A DNA stretch of 64,000 bases. Source: Mycobacterium sp. 852014-52450_SCH5900713. Lineage in GTDB: Bacteria; Actinomycetota; Actinomycetes; Mycobacteriales; Mycobacteriaceae. The notes beneath the pieces are model-generated. The model had not been told where the DNA came from and made no database searches. It saw only the letters and a list, made by a program, of their open reading frames with translations. This document shows positions 32,574 through 41,340 of the stretch, one piece after another (the stretch's first letter is position 1; each line of letters starts with the position of its first letter). A program made the translations under genes and the position numbers. The DNA lies in the NCBI RefSeq assembly GCF_001667075.1, contig NZ_LZIL01000070.1:23847-87846 (forward strand), given 5' to 3'.

Positions 32574-34308
32574 CGGCCTGGTTCTCCTTCACGGTCGGAA
32601 CCTGTTCTGTGACAGCCGCACTGCCTGAGAGCGCGGTGAGAAATGGAGCGAACGGCGGGATTTCGTCGGCGTTGCATTCGACGCTGACCACCGCCGGGCC
32701 CTCGATTTCCAGCGCCACCCGAAGCGCCGCGGCAAGTTGGGCGGGGTCGCTGACATCGACCGATGTCAGCCCGGGAAACATCGCCGCCAGACCGGTTCCC
32801 AGCGCGCTGGGCCGGAAGCGGTTGTAGCTGTAGCGGTCCCCGTAGAACAGCTGCTCACGGGTCACGCACATCGCGTGGGCGTTGTTGTTGAACAACACGA
32901 AGGTCACGGGAAGCCGGTACTGCACTGCGGTGTGCACCTCCAGCCCGTGCATGAAAAAGGCGCCGTCCCCGGCGATCACCACGGTGCGACCGCCCGGCCG
33001 GCCGCCGTTCGCCCGTCCGAACGCCATCCCGATCCCGGCCCCGAAGCTGTAGCCCATGCCGCCCATCCCGAGCGCGGCGACGAACCTGCCGCCGCGCCGC
33101 GCCGGCAGGTAGTGGATCGCGGCCGCGCCGGTGTTGCCGGCGTCGACGACGATGTCGGCCCCGTCGGGCAGGGCACGGTCCAGCACCGCCATGGCCTCGC
33201 GGTACCGCACCCCCGGCCCGTCGCAGTCCTTGGGCGTCAGTTCGGTGCGCCGCACCTGGTCGGGCACCCGCACGCCGTTCGGACGTCCGTGACCGCGCAG
33301 CGCCTGGGTCAGCAGGCGCAACGAGCCACGCAGGTCGTCGGTGTGCACGTGCGTGCAGTGCAAATAAGGCCGCGCCGACCCGATCGATACGGTTCGCACC
33401 GCCGCCAGCGCGTCGTCCAGGCCGCCGCGCGCGGTTACCGTGAGCCGGGTGCCAACGATGAGGCACAGGGCGCTCGCGGCAAGCGTTTCGGCCACGCTCG
33501 GGTGGCCCATGACGCCGGTCACGCCGAGCGCCGACGACGATCCGAAACCCGGTGTGCCGGCGACGTCTTTGGCGTCGGGGACGGTGGCCACCCGCGCGCG
33601 CAGCAGCGCACGCAAGTCCTCGAGCTCGGCCCGGGCGTCGTCGCGGGCCACCTGCTCGCCGGCGATGATCGTGACCTGACCGGTCGTCTGGCGCAGTTCC
33701 CGGGCGATGAGATGCGGGCTGCCGATCGACGCGCTGAAACCGAAATGCTCGGGGCCGCCGTCGACGGCGATGAATGCCTGCTGAATATCCTTGGGCAGCA
33801 ACAACACCGCCGGGCCACCGGCACGCGCAGCGCAGATCGCCCTGGGCAATGCCGAGACGATGTCCGCCGGCGAAACCAGCCGCTCGCAAAACACCGACAC
33901 CGCCGAGAACAGTGCCCGGGCATCCAGCGATCCATTGCGGCCGCTGGTGTCCTGGAAGCTGCCCCGGCCGTCCATCGTGGTCGCGGGCTGGCCAACCAGG
34001 GCCAGCACCGGAACCCGGCTCGCGAACGACTCGCCCAGGCCGGCGACGAGGTTCAGCGCTCCCCCACCGGACGTCGCCGCCACCACGCCCAGTCCGGCGC
34101 CGCTGCGGCTGTATCCGTCGGCCATGGTGGCCGCCGAGAACTCGTGCTTGGCCAGGACGGCGGTGACCTCCGGCCGGAAGTGCGCGGCGTCGTACAGATC
34201 CTCGATGTTGGCGCCGTCGACACCGAAGACGTGGTCCATCCCGAGCGACGCGAGTTGCCCGACGATGTGATCGACCACCCGGTGCTTGCCGAACATGTCT
34301 TCAGACAC
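32554..34308 (-). CDS. Thiamine-diphosphate-dependent enzyme, acetolactate synthase-like
   Basis: 584 residues from GTG at 34308 (ATG at 34296 is the alternative). All three ThDP-enzyme regions are present: the Pyr domain with Glu56 (AKHEFSAATMADGYSR), a central domain, and the PP domain with GDG at 447-449 and NN at 474-475. It differs from biosynthetic IlvB in lacking a neighbouring regulatory subunit gene and in its context. It may join an acyl-anion equivalent to a carbonyl or acyl acceptor. It is the first gene of the five-gene minus-strand operon. Confidence 0.87.
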   Translation of the reverse strand: MSEDMFGKHRVVDHIVGQLASLGMDHVFGVDGANIEDLYDAAHFRPEVTAVLAKHEFSAATMADGYSRSGAGLGVVAATSGGGALNLVAGLGESFASRVPVLALVGQPATTMDGRGSFQDTSGRNGSLDARALFSAVSVFCERLVSPADIVSALPRAICAARAGGPAVLLLPKDIQQAFIAVDGGPEHFGFSASIGSPHLIARELRQTTGQVTIIAGEQVARDDARAELEDLRALLRARVATVPDAKDVAGTPGFGSSSALGVTGVMGHPSVAETLAASALCLIVGTRLTVTARGGLDDALAAVRTVSIGSARPYLHCTHVHTDDLRGSLRLLTQALRGHGRPNGVRVPDQVRRTELTPKDCDGPGVRYREAMAVLDRALPDGADIVVDAGNTGAAAIHYLPARRGGRFVAALGMGGMGYSFGAGIGMAFGRANGGRPGGRTVVIAGDGAFFMHGLEVHTAVQYRLPVTFVLFNNNAHAMCVTREQLFYGDRYSYNRFRPSALGTGLAAMFPGLTSVDVSDPAQLAAALRVALEIEGPAVVSVECNADEIPPFAPFLTALSGSAAVTEQVPTVKENQADVAASA

Positions 34309-34325
34309 GAGCCCGGCACTTGATC

Positions 34326-34346
34326 GGTTCACCCCGCCGGTGAACC
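34326..34346. promoter_or_regulatory. Perfect inverted repeat between the biosynthetic operon and the ABC exporter
   Basis: GGTTCACC-CCGCC-GGTGAACC is an 8+5+8 perfect inverted repeat within the 66-bp divergent gap. It is well placed to control both directions. The operon's own MarR protein is the obvious candidate ligand-responsive repressor. Confidence 0.6.
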
Positions 34347-34374
34347 ACGTGCCGCCGGCATTCGTGGTGCCTAG

Positions 34375-35070
34375 ATGACCATCGAACTGCGCGACGTGGT
34401 GCGCGAGTATCGGGTCGGCGGTCAAACGGTCCGGGCGCTCGACGGGATCAGCCTGCGCCTCGGGGGCGGTCAGTTCGTGTCGGTGGTCGGACCCTCCGGT
34501 GCGGGTAAGAGCACGCTGCTTCACCTGCTCGGCGCGCTCGACTCTCCCGATTCCGGCTCGATCACGTTCGACGGCGAGGAGATCGGCCGCCTGGGCGACG
34601 AGCAGCAATCGGAGTTCCGCCATCACCGGGTGGGTTTCATCTTCCAGTTCTTCAACCTGTTGCCGACCTTGTCGGCGTGGGAGAACGTCGCGGTACCCAA
34701 ACTGCTCGACGGTGTCCGGCTGGGCAGGGCCAAACCTGATGCGATTCGATTGCTGGACCGCGTCGGGCTCGGCAACCGGACCGAGCACCGGCCGGCGGAA
34801 CTGTCCGGCGGCCAGATGCAGCGCGTCGCGGTGGCGCGCGCGTTGATGATGGACCCGCCGCTCATCCTCGCCGACGAGCCCACCGGCAACCTCGACTCCG
34901 CGACCGGCGCCGCGATCCTGCAGCTGCTTGCCGAGGTGGCACACGAAGACGGCCACCGCCGGCTGGTGGTGATGGTGACCCACAACGCTGAGGCCGCCGC
35001 GGCGACCGATCGGGTGATCACCCTGCAGGACGGTCGGGTCGGTTCGGACATGCCGGCGGTCCCTGCGTGA
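34375..35070 (+). CDS. ABC transporter ATP-binding protein, MacB/LolD type
   Basis: 231 residues: Walker A GPSGAGKST, Q-loop FIFQFFNLLPTLSAWENV, signature LSGGQMQR, Walker B LILADEPTGNLDSAT, and H-loop His in MVTHNAEAA. The PTGNLD and FFNLLPTL stretches are typical of the MacB/LolD/FtsE-like branch, which works with FtsX-type permeases for export or envelope release rather than import. It overlaps the permease gene by 4 nt. Confidence 0.93.
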   Translation: MTIELRDVVREYRVGGQTVRALDGISLRLGGGQFVSVVGPSGAGKSTLLHLLGALDSPDSGSITFDGEEIGRLGDEQQSEFRHHRVGFIFQFFNLLPTLSAWENVAVPKLLDGVRLGRAKPDAIRLLDRVGLGNRTEHRPAELSGGQMQRVAVARALMMDPPLILADEPTGNLDSATGAAILQLLAEVAHEDGHRRLVVMVTHNAEAAAATDRVITLQDGRVGSDMPAVPA

Positions 35071-37559
35071 AAATCACGGCGGCGGCCAGCCGACTGCGCG
35101 TGTTCAGCCTGCGTGAGCTCGCAGTGCATCGCCGTCGCACGCTAGCGTCGATCGCCGTAATGGCCGTTTCCGCAACGTATCTGGTCGCGATATTCGGCAT
35201 CTTCGGCTCGATCACCGGATCGGTCAACCGGCTGGCCGACGGGATCGCCGGCGTGGCCGCGCTCGAGGTATCGGGCATCACCGACGCCGGGTTCCCCGAA
35301 ACGATACTGGCCGACGTCGCCGCGGTACCGGGCGTCGCCACCGCGGCGCCGATGATCCGGACCTCCGCATCCACCGCGACGGGGCCGGTGTTGCTGCTCG
35401 GCACCGACGCGAGCGCCGCCGCACTGGGCGGCGCACTGAAGGACGCGGTCGCACGACCGGTGCAGGTGCTGTCCTCGACACCCAACGGCGTCCAGGTGGG
35501 GCCGCGGATGGGATATGCGAAAGGACAGTCGCTGCAACTGGGCTCGGGTTCGGTCACGGTGAGCGAGGTGCTCGCGGACAAGCAGTTCGCGGACCTCAAC
35601 GGCGGGCACTACGTCCTGGCCCCACTGGCGTTGGCGCAGAACGTCACCGACCGCCCCGGACAGCTCGACTCGATCCTGATCACCACCAGACCGGGCGCCG
35701 ACGCGGACACCGTCCGCGCCGCGGTCACCGCCGCGGTGCACGGCCGCGCCATCGTCGCCGCCCCGAGCCTGCGGTCAGCCCGGGCCGGCGACGGCGTCAA
35801 GCTGATGAACTACATGGCCCTGCTGGGCGCGGCGGTCGCGTTGGTGGTCGGCGCGTTTCTGATCTACACCACGATGACCATGGCGATCACCCAGCGCCGG
35901 CCCGTCATCTCCATGCTGCGCGCGATCGGTGGCCGACGCGTCACCATCGTCGGCGACATGATCGGGGAGGCGGCTGTCCTCGGGCTCCTCGGCGGTGCCA
36001 TCGGAGCGGGCATCGGAATCCTGGCCGGCCGCATGGCAATTGGCCGCCTGCCTCCCGCGATGACCCAGGGGCTCGAGGCCCGAGTCCAGTACTGGCTGCC
36101 CGGCTATGCCATCCCGCTGGCCCTCGCGGCCACGGCGCTCACCTGCGTGGTCGCGTCGGTGATGGCCGCACGCCAGGTGTACAAGGTCGCGCCGATCGAG
36201 GCGCTGGCGCCGGTCGGTGCGTCGGCGGCGGACGTCGTGCCCCGATGGCTGCGGGTCGTTGTCGGGGTTGGCGCCCTCGCGGTGTTCGCGGTGTCCATCT
36301 GGGTGGTCCTCGGCCAACACGGCACCTTCGCGTTCGCCGCGATGGCCGCTCTGCTGAGCGCCGAGATCGCACTCGGCTTCGCGCTCACCGCACCGATCGT
36401 CAAGGTCACAGCCGCGGTGGCCCGCGTCTTCGGGCCGTTCGGGGCGCTCGCGGCGGCCACCATCGAACGCGCGCCGCGGCGGGTGTGGGCCACCGTGATG
36501 ACCGTGCTCATCGGGGTCGTCACCACCGTGGTGATCACCGGCACCAACGCCGACATGATCCGCTCGGCCCGCGCCATGTTCGCTCCCGCCGCCGCCGTCG
36601 ACGTGTGGGTGAGTGCGAACCCTCCCGACAGCTATCCCACCGACGCGCTGCCGCAAGGCCTTTCGGAAAAGGTGGCCGCGGTGCCCGGGGTGGCGCGGGT
36701 GACCGAGGGCGCGCTCGGGTTCGCCGTCGTCGGCGGCACCCGCGTCCTGCTCGACGGCTTCTCCGACGGGAGCCACGATTCGCTGTTCCGCGCGGTCGAC
36801 GAACGCGTGCGCGCCGACGTTCTGGCCGGCCGCGGCGTGGTCCTCACGCAGAATCTGGGCGCCACTCTGCACGTCCGCGCCGGCGACCGGCTGCAGCTGC
36901 AGACGCCACACGGCCCGCGGCAGACACCGGTGCTCGCCCTGGTGCCCTTCTTCTCGACCGTGATCGGAACGGTAGGAATCGATCTCGGGCACATGCGGGC
37001 GTGGTTCGATCGCCCGGCGGCGACGACCCTGCAGATCACCGCGGCCCCGGGGGTAGACCGGCAACGCCTGTTGACCGAGGTGCGCCGGGTGGTGCCCGAA
37101 CCCAACCATGTGTACGACGGCCGCGCCGCACTGGCGGGGCTGGAAGCCCCGCTGCATCAGAGCATGTTCATCGCCAACGCCGTGTGGGTCATCGTCGTGG
37201 CCGTGGCCGCCGTCGCGCTGCTCAACACCCTGACGTTGTCGGTGCTGGAACGCCGCCGCGAGATCGGCGTGCTGCGGGCCATGGGGTCCAGCCGCCGGTT
37301 CACCCTGCGGATGGTGCTGGCCGAGGCGGCCGGGATCGGTTTAGTCGGCGGCGTTTTGGGGCTGCTGTTCGGCCTGACCGACCAGTGGCTGTTCAGCCTC
37401 ATCAGCGGGGAGATCATGAATTTTCAGGTCGGCTTCGGCCTGAGGCCGATGTCCCTGGCCTTCACCGCAGGCGCGCTGGCGATCTGCCTGCTCGGCTCGC
37501 TGCCACCCGCCCGGCGGGCCGCGCGGCTGAACATCATCGAGGCCGTCAGCGTGGAGTGA
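35067..37559 (+). CDS. ABC transporter permease, duplicated FtsX/MacB-like
   Basis: 830 residues from GTG at 35067. Two FtsX-type modules are seen: a first membrane helix (~25-45), an extracytoplasmic domain, a three-helix FtsX block (~245-385), then a second set ending with helices at ~700-815 (LNTLTLSVLERRREIGVLRAMGSSRRFTLRMVL). Both cytoplasmic coupling stretches read ...ITQRRPVISMLRAIGG and ...LERRREIGVLRAMGS. It pairs with the preceding ATPase, probably for export of a hydrophobic or peptide-like molecule. Its tail overlaps the convergent methyltransferase by 14 nt. Confidence 0.9.
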   Translation: MKITAAASRLRVFSLRELAVHRRRTLASIAVMAVSATYLVAIFGIFGSITGSVNRLADGIAGVAALEVSGITDAGFPETILADVAAVPGVATAAPMIRTSASTATGPVLLLGTDASAAALGGALKDAVARPVQVLSSTPNGVQVGPRMGYAKGQSLQLGSGSVTVSEVLADKQFADLNGGHYVLAPLALAQNVTDRPGQLDSILITTRPGADADTVRAAVTAAVHGRAIVAAPSLRSARAGDGVKLMNYMALLGAAVALVVGAFLIYTTMTMAITQRRPVISMLRAIGGRRVTIVGDMIGEAAVLGLLGGAIGAGIGILAGRMAIGRLPPAMTQGLEARVQYWLPGYAIPLALAATALTCVVASVMAARQVYKVAPIEALAPVGASAADVVPRWLRVVVGVGALAVFAVSIWVVLGQHGTFAFAAMAALLSAEIALGFALTAPIVKVTAAVARVFGPFGALAAATIERAPRRVWATVMTVLIGVVTTVVITGTNADMIRSARAMFAPAAAVDVWVSANPPDSYPTDALPQGLSEKVAAVPGVARVTEGALGFAVVGGTRVLLDGFSDGSHDSLFRAVDERVRADVLAGRGVVLTQNLGATLHVRAGDRLQLQTPHGPRQTPVLALVPFFSTVIGTVGIDLGHMRAWFDRPAATTLQITAAPGVDRQRLLTEVRRVVPEPNHVYDGRAALAGLEAPLHQSMFIANAVWVIVVAVAAVALLNTLTLSVLERRREIGVLRAMGSSRRFTLRMVLAEAAGIGLVGGVLGLLFGLTDQWLFSLISGEIMNFQVGFGLRPMSLAFTAGALAICLLGSLPPARRAARLNIIEAVSVE

Positions 37560-38172
37560 GGATGGCGAACCCCTGCAAATGGGGTTTGCACGGGAACGGC
37601 ACCGGGGTGCGCGGGATGGTGCGCAGCGCCGTCGTGTCGAACCCGGCGGCGGCGATGGATTCCAGGGTTCGTCGGTTCGGCTCACAACCGGCGGCCAACC
37701 ACGACCACGGTTTGGCGACCAGGTCCTGGAGCCGCCCGGTCGCGCCGTCCCCGCGCACATGCTCGAGGACCACCAGCCTGCCCCCGGGTGCGAGCACGCG
37801 CCGGATCTCGCCGAGCGTGGCGGCCACGTCGTCGACCGAGCAGAGCACCAGCCCGATGTGTACCGAGTCGAAGGCGTTGTCCGGGAAGGGAATCGATTCG
37901 CCGGTTCCCTCGACGATGTCGACGGCGACGCCGTGGCGACGGGCAAGCCGCGAAGCCATCCGCCGGAACGGCGCCTCCGGCTCCACGGCCGCGACCGACG
38001 TCACCGCGGCGGGCAGGAACCTCAAGTCAGTGCCCGGACCCAAGCCCAGCATCAGCAGCCGGCCCGTCGCGTGGCTGAGCGCCTCGCGGCGATAGCGGTG
38101 ATAAAAGAGCCGGTCGAAGACCGGCTGGCCGAATCTGTACACGTACGGGAAGTAGGGATTACGGCGCGTCAC
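37546..38172 (-). CDS. Class I SAM-dependent methyltransferase (UbiE/phosphatidylethanolamine-type)
   Basis: 208 residues from GTG at 38172. Motif I is LLMLGLGPGTDLRFLP; the acidic residue after beta-2 is AVEPEAPF; motif post-I IVEGTGESIPFPDNAFDSVHIGLVLCSVDD and the RRVLAPGGRLVVLEHV motif follow. The N-terminal YVYRFGQPVFDRLFYHRYRREAL is common in lipid-methylating members. It overlaps the DUF4389-like gene by 14 nt and so is the last gene of the sigL-led minus-strand run. Substrate unknown. Confidence 0.85.
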   Translation of the reverse strand: MTRRNPYFPYVYRFGQPVFDRLFYHRYRREALSHATGRLLMLGLGPGTDLRFLPAAVTSVAAVEPEAPFRRMASRLARRHGVAVDIVEGTGESIPFPDNAFDSVHIGLVLCSVDDVAATLGEIRRVLAPGGRLVVLEHVRGDGATGRLQDLVAKPWSWLAAGCEPNRRTLESIAAAGFDTTALRTIPRTPVPFPCKPHLQGFAILTPR

Positions 38173-38755
38173 TGATACCCAAATCCATTCGGAACGGCGG
38201 GTATTCGTCACGCATAAGGGACACGTACACGGCCACCCGATATCGCCATCGGACGATGCCCAGCAGAAGATCGAACATGCCCGCGGGGGTGGTCCCCGTG
38301 CACAACAACGACACCGCGGCGATCACGCACAACACCTGTAGGAGCGGCTCCATCGACCAGCAGAGCAGCACCTGAGGGATGGCCAACAGCCACTTCACCA
38401 GCACGGCCCAGTTCCTCAGCCGCTCCGGGTAGTCGACCTGCAGATCACCGGGATAGTCGGGCCGCGACGCGAGCGTGAAAGGCGGGTACCTGTCCGTGCT
38501 GTTCATCGGGAACCGGAAATTCATCACGCGCCACGACCAGCGCAGCACGCCGACGTTGAAGTCGAAGATGGGCCGCGGATACCGCCCGGTGAACAGGATG
38601 GCGACGCCGGCCACGACGGTCGACAGCGGATATAGTAGGTAGAGCCCGATCAAGATCGGGTAGTGCGGGAACGCCAGCACGCACCACTTCACCAGCCAGA
38701 GCCAGCGTGAGGGCGCATCGAGTTCACCTCGCACCCTGATGAATTCGTCGCTCAT
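38159..38755 (-). CDS. DUF4389-like membrane protein
   Basis: 198 residues arranged as two similar halves, each with hydrophobic segments followed by R-W-R/S-WRV and YPPF (LRWSWRVMNFRFPMNSTDRYPPF; VRWRYRVAVYVSLMRDEYPPF). This internal repeat and the F-TGRYPRPIFDF stretch match the DUF4389 pattern as I know it. About four membrane segments are present. It is coupled by overlaps to the monooxygenase (4 nt) and the methyltransferase (14 nt). Function unknown. Confidence 0.75.
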   Translation of the reverse strand: MSDEFIRVRGELDAPSRWLWLVKWCVLAFPHYPILIGLYLLYPLSTVVAGVAILFTGRYPRPIFDFNVGVLRWSWRVMNFRFPMNSTDRYPPFTLASRPDYPGDLQVDYPERLRNWAVLVKWLLAIPQVLLCWSMEPLLQVLCVIAAVSLLCTGTTPAGMFDLLLGIVRWRYRVAVYVSLMRDEYPPFRMDLGISDAP

Positions 38756-39963
38756 GGGCTGGATCGGCTGGTCGTCGCGGCCCCCAGTTCTCGGCTGATC
38801 TCCGCGGACATCCGCGGGTGACTCGTCCAGCGCAGAAACATCGTCAGTGCGCGGGCCTGCAGCCGGTCGGGGATCAAAGCGGCCGGCCGCAGCACGAACT
38901 CACCGTGCGAGACCGGCAGTGACGCCGCCCTGGACACGGCCATCACCTTGTGCCGGCGGGTCTTCTCATACCAGCGCAGTGCGCTCGGCACGTCGCCTTT
39001 GGAGGCGCTGCCCTGAAGACCCGACAGCGCCTTGCACAGCACCATGGTGTCGAGCAGCGCCTGGTTGGTCCCCTGCGCCAGGGTGGGCGGCATCGTGTGG
39101 GCGGCGTCGCCGAGCAACGTCACCGGGCCCCGGCCCGCCGGGGGTATCGGATGCCGGAAATGCGGATACGGCGAGTGCGCCAGATCATCGTCGGTCAGGG
39201 CCGCCAGCACCCGGTCGACGGCTTCCGACCATCCGGCGAAGTGGGACCGGATCGTTTCGATCGGACGTTGCGGCCGCACGAAGTCGTAGGACCACGGGAG
39301 GTCGAACCACCACTGCACCTCGGAACCCCCGGCCGGCCACAGGCCGAGGTTTCCGTTGTCGCCGATGACCATCAGTGCGGTGTCCTTGTCCGAGAGCTCC
39401 GCCAGGGCGATGAGCCCCTGCCAACTGCACCAGCCGGTGGGTTTGGCCTGCCGCCCGCCGACGCTGTCCCGGACCATCGAGTGCAGGCCGTCGGCGCCGA
39501 TCAAGAGGTCTCCCTGGGCGGAGCTGCCGTCGTCGAACTCGACCCGCACGGCGTCGCCCGTAGCGGCCAATGCGATCGCACGGGCCCCGCATCGAATGCG
39601 GTCGGCCGGAAAGCCGTCCAGCAACCGTTCCAGCAGGACCCGGCGCGGAACCATCCGGACGGGCGCGCCGAGCCGATCCGCCATCGCGGACACGTCGAGC
39701 GTGGCAAGCGGATGGCCCGTGGCCGTCACGGCCCGCACGGTCGACAGCAGCTGACCGGCCCGGTCCATGTCGACGCCCAGCTGCCGAAGCACCGTCTCGC
39801 CGTTGGACCAGATCGTCACCGCACCGCCGGCCGCCCGCACATCCGGCCGACGCTCGAAGACGGTCACGTCGTGCCCGTCCCGCGACAATCCGCGGGCAAC
39901 CGCGATCCCGCCGACACCGGCGCCCACCACCAGCGCCCGCAGTGGACGCTCGTGGCCAGACAC
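38752..39963 (-). CDS. FAD-dependent aromatic-hydroxylase-like monooxygenase
   Basis: 403 residues from GTG at 39963. FAD motif GAGVGGIAVARGL (~14-26), the DG motif DLLIGADGLHSMVRDSV, and the second FAD contact VTLLGDAAHTMPPTLAQGTNQAL define group A flavoprotein hydroxylases (PHBH fold). No membrane segment is apparent. It begins 15 nt after rslA, so it probably belongs to the SigL operon. It could oxidise a polyketide, quinone or lipid; the substrate is unknown. Confidence 0.88.
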   Translation of the reverse strand: MSGHERPLRALVVGAGVGGIAVARGLSRDGHDVTVFERRPDVRAAGGAVTIWSNGETVLRQLGVDMDRAGQLLSTVRAVTATGHPLATLDVSAMADRLGAPVRMVPRRVLLERLLDGFPADRIRCGARAIALAATGDAVRVEFDDGSSAQGDLLIGADGLHSMVRDSVGGRQAKPTGWCSWQGLIALAELSDKDTALMVIGDNGNLGLWPAGGSEVQWWFDLPWSYDFVRPQRPIETIRSHFAGWSEAVDRVLAALTDDDLAHSPYPHFRHPIPPAGRGPVTLLGDAAHTMPPTLAQGTNQALLDTMVLCKALSGLQGSASKGDVPSALRWYEKTRRHKVMAVSRAASLPVSHGEFVLRPAALIPDRLQARALTMFLRWTSHPRMSAEISRELGAATTSRSSP

Positions 39964-39978
39964 CGCAGCCCCCGACCC

Positions 39979-40716
39979 CTAGAGCGAACGCTGCAACAGA
40001 ACCTGGCCGCTATCGGCGGCCACCACCTGTACGGCCGCGATCTGGTCGACCGGCGTCGAGATGCTGCCCGCGGGCGTCGCGGTGTGGCCGGGTACGGCCA
40101 CCCAGGTCGCCAGCCGGGTCTGGCTGCCGTCGCGACCCACCACGACCATCGCCAGCGTGTCGTGGTGCGCGTTGAGCGGGGCCAGGCACACGCACCGCAG
40201 GTTGATGGCGGTTCCCCAGTGCTGGCTGGACAGCTCGACCGTCGACGCCAGCAGGGTGGTGCCCACCTGCGCCATGGGCGCCGAGGACGCGGTCACCTGT
40301 TGCGACGGGGACGAGGAATACCCCTGCACCCCGACGAACACGCCGATCGCCAGCACCACCGCCGCGGCCGACGAGGCCACCCAGGTCACTATCCGCGTGC
40401 GGCGCCGGCGCCAGTGCACCTTGGCCAGCAACGACGTCAACAGCTCCGGCGACATCTCCGGTGTCGCCGACAATCCGGCGGCCGGACCGGAGTCGTTGAT
40501 CGCCGCCACCTCGTCCGGGCCGAGCTGCGAGAGCAGCGCCGGCACGCCGCTCAGGTCGGCGACGGCCCCCCGGCACGCCGGGCAGTACGCCAGGTGCGCC
40601 TCGAATTCGCGTCGCTCCGCGGCCGACAACGAACCCAACACGTATGCGGCATCCCACATCACGTAGGGATCGTCCGGCGGGCCGATGCCCCGCAGCGGCG
40701 TCTTCATCTCATCCAT
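39979..40716 (-). CDS. rslA: Anti-sigma-L factor RslA
   Basis: 245 residues from ATG at 40716. The N-terminal zinc anti-sigma motif is His41-x3-Cys45-x2-Cys48 (AHLAYCPACRG). A single membrane helix lies at ~120-140 (VTWVASSAAAVVLAIGVFVGV). The external C-terminal domain contains CVC (NLRCVCLAP) and ends SGQVLLQRSL, almost as in M. tuberculosis RslA (Rv0736). RslA holds SigL inactive and releases it on oxidation or proteolysis. It lies 31 nt downstream of sigL. Confidence 0.96.
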   Translation of the reverse strand: MDEMKTPLRGIGPPDDPYVMWDAAYVLGSLSAAERREFEAHLAYCPACRGAVADLSGVPALLSQLGPDEVAAINDSGPAAGLSATPEMSPELLTSLLAKVHWRRRRTRIVTWVASSAAAVVLAIGVFVGVQGYSSSPSQQVTASSAPMAQVGTTLLASTVELSSQHWGTAINLRCVCLAPLNAHHDTLAMVVVGRDGSQTRLATWVAVPGHTATPAGSISTPVDQIAAVQVVAADSGQVLLQRSL

Positions 40717-40747
40717 TTCCTCAGCACCCTTCAAGCTTCGGAGCCCC

Positions 40748-41293
40748 TCAGCGGGTAACTCCAAGTTCCTGCAGAGTGAGTCGCAACGCCCGCACGGCGT
40801 AGTGTAATCGCGACTTCACCGTTCCCTCTGCGATCCCGAGGTCGGCAGCAATCTGCGCGGTGGTCCATCCGCGGTAGTACGACCGGTCGATCACGGCCCG
40901 GTGCTCGGCGGACAGCTGCGCCATCGCGTCGGCGATCAGCAGCTTGTCCAGCGCCGCGTTCACCTCGTCCGGCGTCGACCGTTCGGGCGCCCCCGCCTCG
41001 TCCGTCGACCCGACGACGTTGCGGAATCTTGCGCTGCGCCGGTCGTCGATGATCATGTTGCGCGCGACGGTGAACAGCCACGCCCGCGCCGAGCGCTCGG
41101 TGTCCCCGACGACCTCCGGATGCTGCCAGGCCCGCAGCAACGTCTCCTGCACGACGTCCTCGGACTGGCTCGCATCCCCCGTGAGCCGGAGCGCGTAACG
41201 CCACAAAACCGCTGCGTGCTCGTCGTACAGCGCCTTCATCAGGGCGGCTTCGGCGGTCCCGGACGCCCTCCAATTGCCTGCAACACGGGCCAC
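40748..41293 (-). CDS. sigL: ECF sigma factor SigL
   Basis: 181 residues from GTG at 41293, which has GGAGG 7 nt upstream. Region 2 (LYDEHAAVLWRYALRLTGDASQSEDVVQETLLRAWQHPEV) and region 4 (LSAEHRAVIDRSYYRGWTTAQIAADLGIAEGTVKSRLHYAVRALRL) are very close to M. tuberculosis SigL (Rv0735). In M. tuberculosis SigL governs its own operon and genes for cell-envelope and exported-protein redox functions. A SigL-like promoter lies 20-47 bp upstream of the start. Confidence 0.97.
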   Translation of the reverse strand: MARVAGNWRASGTAEAALMKALYDEHAAVLWRYALRLTGDASQSEDVVQETLLRAWQHPEVVGDTERSARAWLFTVARNMIIDDRRSARFRNVVGSTDEAGAPERSTPDEVNAALDKLLIADAMAQLSAEHRAVIDRSYYRGWTTAQIAADLGIAEGTVKSRLHYAVRALRLTLQELGVTR

Positions 41294-41312
41294 TCCATCA
41301 CCTCCGACTACT

Positions 41313-41340
41313 GAAACGAGTCGAACGGGTGCTCGGTTCA
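41313..41340 (-). promoter_or_regulatory. Candidate SigL-dependent promoter of sigL
   Basis: Minus strand: TGAACC (41340-41335), 16 bases, CGTTTC (41318-41313). This agrees with the SigL consensus as I recall it (TGAACC ... CGT-rich -10). It fits the known autoregulation of sigL. The -35 hexamer abuts the 55-bp tandem repeat. Confidence 0.6.
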
